Below, piece by piece: positions 25,593 through 31,878 of a DNA stretch of 64,000 nucleotides. The translations under genes were made by a program, and so were the position numbers. Position 1 is the stretch's first letter. Each line of letters starts with the position of its first letter. The notes below the pieces were generated by a model, which saw only the letters and a list, made by a program, of their open reading frames with translations, was not told the origin of the DNA and ran no database searches. This stretch comes from Amycolatopsis aidingensis. GTDB taxonomy: Bacteria > Actinomycetota > Actinomycetes > Mycobacteriales > Pseudonocardiaceae. Location of the stretch: contig NZ_CP076538.1 of assembly GCF_018885265.1 (NCBI RefSeq), positions 310,001 to 374,000 on the forward strand, in the 5' to 3' direction.

Positions 25593-26158
25593 CAAGTACC
25601 GCGGAACCGACGGAGGTGGCGGAGCCGACGGAGCCGGAACCGGTCCGGCCGCGCCGTCCGCGGGCGAGCATGATCCTGGCCCTGGTGCTGGTGGTCGCCG
25701 CGCTCGGCTATGCGGGGTGGGCCGGGTTCTCCTGGTGGCGGGCCGCCGACCAGGCAGGCGGCTACGCGCAGGCGAGGGACGAGGTGCTGCGGGTAGGCGA
25801 GCAGGGCGTCACCAACCTCACCACCATGGACCACACCCGGTTCGATGAGGGGATGAGCCGGTGGCGCGATTCGGCGACCGGGGCGCTGCGGGACAGCCTG
25901 GTGCAGGACGCCCAGCGAACCAGGGAGCGGATCACCGGCGCGCGGACCTCCACCCGCGGGAAGGTGGTGGACGCCGCGGTGACCGAGCTGGATCAGCGCG
26001 CCGGGTCCGCCACCGTGATCACCGCCGTGGAGATCACCGTGACCAAGGAGGGTGCCGAGCCCGCGGTACGGCGCAACCGGTTCCAGGTGGAACTGCGCCG
26101 TACCGATGACGGCTGGAAGCTGAGCGCGTTGAGCGCGGTCGGTGTCGGCGGCGAGTGA
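25589..26158 (+). CDS. Mce-associated membrane protein
   Basis: GTG 25589 overlaps the mceF stop (GTGA). The 189-residue protein has an acidic/Pro N-terminus (TEVAEPTEPEPVRPRRPR), one membrane segment (MILALVLVVAALGYAGWAGF) and an extracytoplasmic alpha/beta domain that ends FQVELRRTDDGWKLSALSAV. This is the Mam fold, related to nuclear-transport-factor-like domains, found behind Mce operons where it stabilises the transporter (as OmamA/LucA-type proteins do in mycobacteria). A longer frame upstream lies inside mceF and is not real. Confidence 0.85.
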   Translation: MTSTAEPTEVAEPTEPEPVRPRRPRASMILALVLVVAALGYAGWAGFSWWRAADQAGGYAQARDEVLRVGEQGVTNLTTMDHTRFDEGMSRWRDSATGALRDSLVQDAQRTRERITGARTSTRGKVVDAAVTELDQRAGSATVITAVEITVTKEGAEPAVRRNRFQVELRRTDDGWKLSALSAVGVGGE

Positions 26159-26715
26159 GGAGAGTGGCGGTGTCGAGACTGGCGAGACTGTGGCGACTGC
26201 CGCGCCCGCGGCGCGGGCCCGGAACCCCGGTGCTGCTGGTGCTGACCGCGGCGGTGCTGGTGGGGCTCGGGTCCTGGTTCCTTGCCGAGGCACGGGCCGC
26301 GGCCTCCGGTGGGGCGGACGGCAACGCCGCCCTGGTGGACACCGGCCTGACCACCGAGGTGAGCGGGCAGGTCGGCGAGGCGCTGGAACGGGTCTTTTCC
26401 TATTCCTACGACGATATGGCGGCCACCGAGCGGGCGGCCGAGCAGGTGCTGGCCGGTTCCGCGGTGCAGGACTACGACCTGCTGTTCGGTCAGGTGCGGG
26501 ACAAGGCGCCGGAGCAGAAGCTGGTGCTGTCCACCACGGTTTCGGTCAGCGGGGTGCGGACCGTGGACTCGTCCAGTGCGCATCTGCTGGTGTTCCTTGA
26601 CCAGACGGCCACCAGAGTGGACACCGGCAAGAGCAACGCCACCGCGGCCGTGCTGAGCGTGGACGCCGAGCGGATGGACGGCCGCTGGAAGATCACCGGA
26701 CTGGTGCCGCGCTAA
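26155..26715 (+). CDS. Mce-associated membrane protein, second copy
   Basis: GTG 26155 overlaps the previous stop (GTGA). The N-terminus is strongly basic (RLARLWRLPRPRRGPG), followed by a membrane segment (PVLLVLTAAVLVGLGSWFLA). The external domain has FSYSYDDMAATERAAEQVLA and ends ERMDGRWKITGLVPR, the same pattern as the preceding protein. It is the last gene of the operon; two strong inverted repeats follow. Confidence 0.85.
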   Translation: MRRVAVSRLARLWRLPRPRRGPGTPVLLVLTAAVLVGLGSWFLAEARAAASGGADGNAALVDTGLTTEVSGQVGEALERVFSYSYDDMAATERAAEQVLAGSAVQDYDLLFGQVRDKAPEQKLVLSTTVSVSGVRTVDSSSAHLLVFLDQTATRVDTGKSNATAAVLSVDAERMDGRWKITGLVPR

Positions 26716-26810
26716 GGCCGTGTTTAAGAAGGCGCGCGCCCGCGCATCACCTCAGGCAGCCACCTTCTTAAACAGCGCCTAAGGCCGGGGCGCGGGTTGC
26801 GCGCCCCGGC
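26713..26810. terminator. Twin inverted repeats ending the Mce operon
   Basis: GTTTAAGAAGG at 26722-26732 pairs with CCTTCTTAAAC at 26763-26773, with outer bases extending the arms to 20 with three mismatches (26713-26732 and 26763-26782). Directly after it, GCCGGGGCGCG (26784-26794) pairs perfectly with CGCGCCCCGGC (26800-26810). The pair lies between convergent genes and should stop transcription from both sides. Confidence 0.8.
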
Positions 26811-26816
26811 GGCCGA

Positions 26817-27461
26817 TCAGTTCGCCCAGGCGAGGGTGAGTTTCAGGTCGTTGTCCGGGCCTGCGATCAGGGCGTCCAGCGCGAGGTCGGCTACCCAGGG
26901 GATGACGGTGAGTACCTTGCAGCCACTGAACTTCGGGATGGTGAACGTGCTGAGCAGGTCACCGCCGACCAGCGGGTTGAAGCCGGGGGCCGAGGCCAGC
27001 GAAACGGTGGCTGGGGTCTTGGTCCGGCAGTTGTCCCCGATGAACGCGGGCACACCCGCCACCTTCACATTACTCAGTTTCAGGGTGACATTGGCCTCCG
27101 CTGTCACCGAGCCGCCGTCAATTTTTCCGGTCGTCTGACCCTGTGGGATCAAATCGAGGTCGGCGCTCACCGGAACGAAACCGAATACGGTGAACTCGCC
27201 ATGTGCCGTGTCCATGTCGAGGTCGGCGACGAATTCACCGGACGCCACGTCGATGTGCGCGGACAGGCTGCCCTGGCCCAGTTCCAGGGTGGAGCCGAGT
27301 TTCTCGACCGTAGCCGTGCCACCGGTGACGTCGTAGTTGAAGGTGACCGGTGCGGCGGCGGCCGTTCCGGCACTCAGCAGGCCACTGACCAGTACCGCGG
27401 CCCCGCAGGTCGCCGCGAGCCGGTGCCAGGGTCTTGATCTCTTGCGTGAACCATTCAGCAT
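26817..27461 (-). CDS. Secreted protein related to the Mce-operon third gene
   Basis: ATG 27461 follows AGGAGA; the open frame upstream lacks homology. A signal peptide (LAATCGAAVLVSGLLSAGTA) precedes a mature domain of about 180 residues starting PVTFNYDVTGGTATVEKLGS. The last 75 residues contain DNCRTKTPATVSLASAPGF, STFTIPKFSGC and LIAGPDNDLKLTL. They align with the C-terminal domain of the 14831-16303 protein, including two conserved cysteines and the GPDN motif. It converges on the Mce operon and carries the same palindrome in its promoter, so a joint role is likely. Function unknown. Confidence 0.75.
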   Translation of the reverse strand: MLNGSRKRSRPWHRLAATCGAAVLVSGLLSAGTAAAAPVTFNYDVTGGTATVEKLGSTLELGQGSLSAHIDVASGEFVADLDMDTAHGEFTVFGFVPVSADLDLIPQGQTTGKIDGGSVTAEANVTLKLSNVKVAGVPAFIGDNCRTKTPATVSLASAPGFNPLVGGDLLSTFTIPKFSGCKVLTVIPWVADLALDALIAGPDNDLKLTLAWAN

Positions 27462-27524
27462 GGAAATCTCCTGCATGACGAGCAGACGCGAATACAGACT
27501 TTGGTCACAGAGTTTTCGCAGGGT

Positions 27525-27547
27525 GTACCTACCAATGGGTAGGTTAC
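27525..27547 (-). promoter_or_regulatory. Shared palindrome site 2
   Basis: On the minus strand the site reads GTAACCTACCCATTGGTAGG. The core ACCTACC-n4-GGTAGGT (27527-27544) is symmetrical at 16 of 18 positions. It lies 66 bases before the secreted-protein start and matches the Mce-operon site in GTAACCTAC and GGTAG. Confidence 0.55.
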
Positions 27548-27809
27548 AGTTGTGTGTTGCCCGCCACAAGGCCGATTCGGGCGCATTGTTCGTTCCGGGT
27601 TATCGTTCCGTTTTATTTGTACCCCGCATGACTAATTCCGATCCCGGGTTTTGTCGCCGAGGTGAGCGCATCCCCCGTCCGGGGGGTGTGGTGTGAACGT
27701 GCGTGCGGTGGGAACGGGCGCCGACTTTCGTCTGGTGACCGGGCGCGTCGGCTCGCTCACTCTTTCGTGGGGACGCCGGTGATCGTCGCCGGTGGGAAGG
27801 AGAAGCTCG

Positions 27810-28616
27810 ATGAGGAAGCGCGCACTCGCCGCGGCCCTGCTGGCAGGCTCGGCCATAACGCTCGGCCTGGTGGCGCCCGCCACCGGCGCCGAGCGGGACT
27901 CCGGGGCGCAGCCGTTCATCGTGGGCGGCGTGGACGCGACCGAGACCTACGGCTTCATGGCGGGTATGCAGACCACGGACGGCAGGCACAACTGCGGCGC
28001 CTCGCTGATCAGTGCGCGGTGGCTGGTGACCGCCGCACACTGCGTGACCGACCCGAGCACCGACCGGGCCGTGGACCCTGCCCGGTGGCAGTACCGGATC
28101 GGCAGCACCGACCGCACCAGCGGCGGCGAGGTCGCGGCGGTGGCCGAGTTCATCCCGCACGAGAACTGGTCCTGGCGCGGGCCGGGCCAGTACGACATCG
28201 CGCTGGCGCGGCTGGCCGCGCCGGTGGCCGCGGAGCCGATCGAGATCGGCAGCTCTCCCGCGCCGGGTGCCGAGGTCAGGGAACTCGGCTGGGGGCTGAC
28301 CTGCCCCACCCGTGGCTGCGGGCCCGCGCCGGTCACGCTGCAACAGCTGGACACCACGATCGCCGCCGACAGCCGCTGCGGCAGCGGGTTCGACCCGGAC
28401 AGCGAGCTGTGCATGGACAACAAGGGCGGCGAAGGCAGCTCCTGCTACGGCGACTCCGGTGGTCCCGCCGTGGTCCGCAGCGGCGGCAGGTGGGTGCTGG
28501 TCGGTGCCACCAGCCGGGGGCAGACCGCCAGCTGCCCGGAACTGCCCGGCATCTACACCGATGTGACCTCCTACACCGGCTGGATCGCCGAGCGGACCGG
28601 CGGCCAGGCGGGCTGA
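27810..28616 (+). CDS. Secreted trypsin-like serine protease
   Basis: This 268-residue S1-family protease has a signal peptide (RALAAALLAGSAITLGLVAP) and a short propeptide, with the mature enzyme expected to begin at IVGG (37-40). The catalytic triad is His77 in VTAAHC, Asp129 in YDIALARL and Ser216 in CYGDSGGP. Cysteines at 62/78, 165/170, 190/201 and 212 plus one near the end would form disulfides. An acidic residue before the serine loop (MDNKGGEGSSC) suggests trypsin-like preference. ATG 27810 follows AAGGAG. A perfect 36-base palindrome follows the gene. Confidence 0.93.
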   Translation: MRKRALAAALLAGSAITLGLVAPATGAERDSGAQPFIVGGVDATETYGFMAGMQTTDGRHNCGASLISARWLVTAAHCVTDPSTDRAVDPARWQYRIGSTDRTSGGEVAAVAEFIPHENWSWRGPGQYDIALARLAAPVAAEPIEIGSSPAPGAEVRELGWGLTCPTRGCGPAPVTLQQLDTTIAADSRCGSGFDPDSELCMDNKGGEGSSCYGDSGGPAVVRSGGRWVLVGATSRGQTASCPELPGIYTDVTSYTGWIAERTGGQAG

Positions 28617-28624
28617 CCAGGTAC

Positions 28625-28660
28625 GACGCCCGCGGTGGTGGATCCACCACCGCGGGCGTC
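28625..28660. terminator. Perfect 36-base palindromic terminator
   Basis: An 18-base arm starting GACGCCCGCGG pairs perfectly with its complement, centred on GGATCC. It begins 8 bases after the protease stop and will fold into a very stable GC hairpin. There is no U-tract, as is common in actinomycetes. Confidence 0.8.
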
Positions 28661-28675
28661 GCCGCGTTCGCCGAG

Positions 28676-28703
28676 TTGCCAACATACCCTGTAGGGGTAT
28701 TGT
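28676..28703 (+). promoter_or_regulatory. Promoter with CsoR-like operator
   Basis: TTGCCA (28676-28681) and TATTGT (28698-28703) have the form of -35 and -10 boxes with a 16-base spacer. The spacer is filled by ATACCCTGTAGGGGTAT (28684-28700), a palindrome of the ACCC/GGGGT type bound by copper-sensing CsoR repressors. Transcription would begin close to the ATG at 28714. Confidence 0.65.
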
Positions 28704-28713
28704 GTCCGGCGTG

Positions 28714-30723
28714 ATGGACACGCATGCCGGACACGAAACCGGACAGCACGAACACGAGCACGGGCACGGTGACCACGCCGCGGTCTTCCGGGACCGGTTC
28801 TGGCTGAGCCTCGGCCTTGCCGTCCCGGTGGTCGCCGGCAGTCATATGGTCGCCGACCTGCTCGGCTACCAGATCCCCTCCTGGGCGGGCTGGATCGCGC
28901 CGGTACTGGGCACGGTCGTCTTCCTCTACGGTGGCTGGCCGTTCCTTTCCGGCGCGGTCGGCGAGCTGCGCCAGCGGCAGCCGGGGATGATGACCCTGGT
29001 CGCGCTGGCGATCAGCGTGGCCTTCATCGCCAGCGGCCTCACCTCGCTCGGGGTCGGCGGGCTCCAGCTGGACTTCTGGTGGGAGCTCGCGCTGCTGGTC
29101 GTGATCATGCTGCTCGGGCACTGGGTGGAGATGCGTGCCCTCGGCCAGGCGTCCGGCGCACTGGAGGCGCTGGCCGAACTGCTGCCGGACGAGGCGGAAC
29201 GGGTGCGGGACGACGGCGAGGTGCAGCCGGTCGCGCTGACCGAGCTGCGGGTCGGGGACCTGGTGCTGGTCCGTTCCGGGGGCCGGGTGCCTGCCGACGG
29301 CACCGTGGTCGAAGGCGCTGCCGAGCTGGACGAGTCCATGGTCACCGGCGAGTCGGGCACCGTGCGCAGGGCCGATGGCGACCAGGTCGTCGCCGGAACC
29401 GTGGCCACCGACTCGGCGATCAGGGTCCGGGTGGACGCGGTCGGCGAGGACACCGCGCTGGCCGGGATCCGGCGGCTGGTCGCCGACGCCCAGGGCTCCC
29501 GTTCGCGCGCACAGGCCCTGGCCGACCGCGCGGCCGCGCTGCTGTTCTGGTTCGCCCTGCTGGCGGGGGTGCTCACCTACCTGGTCTGGTCCCTGCTCGG
29601 GGCGGCCTCGGATGCCGTCGAGCGCACCGTCACCGTGCTGGTGATCGCCTGCCCGCATGCCCTCGGCCTTGCGATTCCGCTGGTGATCGCGATCTCCACC
29701 GGAATGTCGGCCCGCGCGGGCATCCTGGTCACCGATCGGCTGGCGCTGGAACGGATGCGTTCCGTGGACGCGGTGCTGTTCGACAAGACCGGCACCCTCA
29801 CCAAGGGACGCCCTGCGGTGACCGAGGTGCTGGCGGGCGACAAGGCCGACGAGGACACCGTGCTGGGACTGGCCGCAGCTGCCGAGTACGACTCGGAGCA
29901 TCCACTGGCGACGGCCATTGTGGACGCCGCCAGGGAGCGTGCGAATCCGCCCAGGGCAACGGATTTCCGCTCGCTGACCGGTCGTGGCGTGGTAGCCACA
30001 GTGGACGGAAAGGAGATCGCCGTCGGCGGGCCCTCGTTGCTGCGGCACTACGGGGCCGAGCCGCCCGCGCGGCTCGAGCAGCGTACCCGGGCGCTCGCGG
30101 ACCGGGGCGCGACCGTGCTGCACGTGCTGCGGGACGGGGTGGTGATCGGTGCGCTGGCGCTGGCCGACGAGATCCGCCCGGAGTCGAGGCAGGCCGTGGA
30201 CGCGCTGCATGCCGAGGGGGTCCGGGTCGTGCTGATCACCGGGGATGCCCGCAACGTCGCCGAGTCGGTGGCCGCCGACCTCGGCGTGGACGAGGTGTTC
30301 GCCGAGGTGTTGCCGCAGGACAAGGATTCCGCCGTGGCGCGGCTGCAGGAGCGTGGCCACCGGGTGGCCATGGTCGGCGACGGGGTGAACGACGCACCCG
30401 CGCTCGCCAGGGCCGATGTCGGCATCGCGATCGGGGCGGGCACCGATGTGGCGATCGAGTCGGCCGGGGTGGTGCTGGTCTCCGACGACCCGCGCGGGGT
30501 GCTCGCGGTGCGCAGGCTTTCCGTTGCCAGCTACCGGAAGATGTGGCAGAACCTCGGCTGGGCTGCGGGGTACAACGTGGTGGCCGTGCCACTGGCTGCC
30601 GGTGTGCTCGCCTCGGTCGGGTTCGTGCTGCCGCCTGCGGTGGGCGCCGTGGTGATGAGCCTGTCCACGATCGTGGTGGCGCTCAACGCCCAGTTACTCC
30701 GCCGGGTAAGTCTGTCGGGCTGA
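28714..30723 (+). CDS. copB: Heavy-metal P-type ATPase, CopB type
   Basis: The 669-residue pump begins with a His-rich tail (THAGHETGQHEHEHGHGDH), which replaces the usual CxxC domain. The intramembrane motif is CPH (313-315), as in P1B-3 CopB-type pumps. The phosphorylation site is DKTGT with Asp357; SEHPLATA holds the nucleotide-binding His-Pro, and GDGVNDAPAL the hinge. These pumps export copper or silver. I prefer ATG 28714 to GTG 28702 because the likely -10 element overlaps the earlier codon; the message may be leaderless. Copper control is inferred from the operator. Confidence 0.9.
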   Translation: MDTHAGHETGQHEHEHGHGDHAAVFRDRFWLSLGLAVPVVAGSHMVADLLGYQIPSWAGWIAPVLGTVVFLYGGWPFLSGAVGELRQRQPGMMTLVALAISVAFIASGLTSLGVGGLQLDFWWELALLVVIMLLGHWVEMRALGQASGALEALAELLPDEAERVRDDGEVQPVALTELRVGDLVLVRSGGRVPADGTVVEGAAELDESMVTGESGTVRRADGDQVVAGTVATDSAIRVRVDAVGEDTALAGIRRLVADAQGSRSRAQALADRAAALLFWFALLAGVLTYLVWSLLGAASDAVERTVTVLVIACPHALGLAIPLVIAISTGMSARAGILVTDRLALERMRSVDAVLFDKTGTLTKGRPAVTEVLAGDKADEDTVLGLAAAAEYDSEHPLATAIVDAARERANPPRATDFRSLTGRGVVATVDGKEIAVGGPSLLRHYGAEPPARLEQRTRALADRGATVLHVLRDGVVIGALALADEIRPESRQAVDALHAEGVRVVLITGDARNVAESVAADLGVDEVFAEVLPQDKDSAVARLQERGHRVAMVGDGVNDAPALARADVGIAIGAGTDVAIESAGVVLVSDDPRGVLAVRRLSVASYRKMWQNLGWAAGYNVVAVPLAAGVLASVGFVLPPAVGAVVMSLSTIVVALNAQLLRRVSLSG

Positions 30724-30983
30724 CGGCCCGCTCCCCGAGGCCGCCCACTCCGACCGAAAGTTGACCGGGCGCGCGGATATTCACTCTATCGAGTCGTTTA
30801 TTGTCTCGGCTCGGCCGCGCGGTAGTGACAAGCGCTCCGGTAGCCGGTAAACAGCATTTAGTAACCGGTCGCTGGTCGCGATGTCAAGGGCGATCACGTT
30901 CGGTGGTATGGGGACGCTCGAAACGGCTCGGTCGGCCAGTTTGTCTGCCGGCGGTCGGCGGCGCACGTCGATGGAGGTAGCTG

Positions 30984-31730
30984 ATGGCGCGCACGGTCCT
31001 GCCGAACAGGCCGGGCAGTGGGGGGCAGGACACCGATTCCGTCGCCGAACTGCGCGACCGCACCGGCATCCTGGCGGCCAGCCTGCCGGGCAGGCGCAGG
31101 CAGCCTTCCGCGGCCGAACCGGAGGATTCGCTGCTGGCGCAGCCGTATCCCGCGGACCACCCGCCCGCCGACTGGTTCGAGCCGGTGTCCCGGCCCCGCG
31201 AGATCGGCCGTGCCGGGGTGGTCGCATGGGCCGCGGGCGCGCTCATGTTCGTGGTGCTGGTCAGCGGCGTCTACGGAACCGGTTACCAGCGCAACACCCC
31301 TGCCGACGCCTCGGACGGGCGGGCGCAGCCGACCACCAGCACACCGGCACCGGTGGCCGAGATCCCGCCGAAGCCCGCACCGGACTCGCCGGAGCCGAGG
31401 ACCAGCGCCCGCACCGAGTCCACCCCGCGACCCGTCGAGCCGGAGCCTGCGCCACGCCGCGAACCGGCCGTCGCCCCGGAGACCGAGGCCGAGGCCGAAC
31501 GCCCGGTCCTCCGCAGCGACGCGCGGCCGCCATCGACGCAACCCGCCGAGGAACCGCGCGAGGAGGTCCGGATCCGGATCCCGAGCCTGCAGGACTTCAT
31601 CGAATCGCACGACCTGTCGGAGTTCACCGACTTCACCGAGTTCGGCGACACCGGTTCCCCGCAGACCACCCAGCTGCGCACCGACCAGGCGGAGTTGCGG
31701 ATCTTCCCGGAGGCGTTCCTGCCCCGCTGA
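30984..31730 (+). CDS. Proline-rich single-pass membrane protein
   Basis: ATG 30984 follows GGAGGTAGCTG. The 248-residue protein has a cytoplasmic N-terminal 75 residues, one membrane segment (GVVAWAAGALMFVVLVSGVY, about 78-98) and a Pro/Glu/Thr-rich external stretch (PAPVAEIPPKPAPDSPEPR). It ends in a short acidic domain, IPSLQDFIESHDLSEFTDFT. No family is recognised. A symmetrical stretch CCGGT...ACCGG near 30844-30868 lies upstream and may be regulatory. The 31732-31868 palindromic array begins 2 bases after the stop. Confidence 0.7.
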   Translation: MARTVLPNRPGSGGQDTDSVAELRDRTGILAASLPGRRRQPSAAEPEDSLLAQPYPADHPPADWFEPVSRPREIGRAGVVAWAAGALMFVVLVSGVYGTGYQRNTPADASDGRAQPTTSTPAPVAEIPPKPAPDSPEPRTSARTESTPRPVEPEPAPRREPAVAPETEAEAERPVLRSDARPPSTQPAEEPREEVRIRIPSLQDFIESHDLSEFTDFTEFGDTGSPQTTQLRTDQAELRIFPEAFLPR

Positions 31731-31731
31731 C

Positions 31732-31868
31732 CCGGATGTGGACGGCCAAAGCACGCATGTGGCCGGCAAACACGCGGATGTGGGCGGCAAACACACCGGA
31801 TGCGCGTGTTTGCCGCCTACGCGCACGCGTTTGCCGTCCACGCGCACGCGTTGGCCGTCCACATCCGG
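31732..31868. repeat. Six-unit palindromic array between convergent genes
   Basis: The outer arms CCGGATGTGGACGGCCAA (31732-31749) and TTGGCCGTCCACATCCGG (31851-31868) are perfectly complementary. Between them are two more forward units built on GGCAAACACG and three reverse units built on CGTGTTTGCCG, so three units face three inverted ones. GGCGGCAAACAC and GTGTTTGCCGCC form the inner hairpin. It fills the gap between the stops at 31730 and 31879 and probably acts as a bidirectional terminator. Confidence 0.85.
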
Positions 31869-31878
31869 CCCGGGCGGG

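Noticed and set aside
29079..30764. A 561-codon plus-strand frame within the metal ATPase gene
   Set aside because: Its composition is Arg/Gly/Ala-rich and the overlapping ATPase has all its motifs in the other frame.
31732..31868. Possible CRISPR array
   Set aside because: The repeats are inverted as well as direct, there are no unique spacers of constant length, and no cas genes are near.
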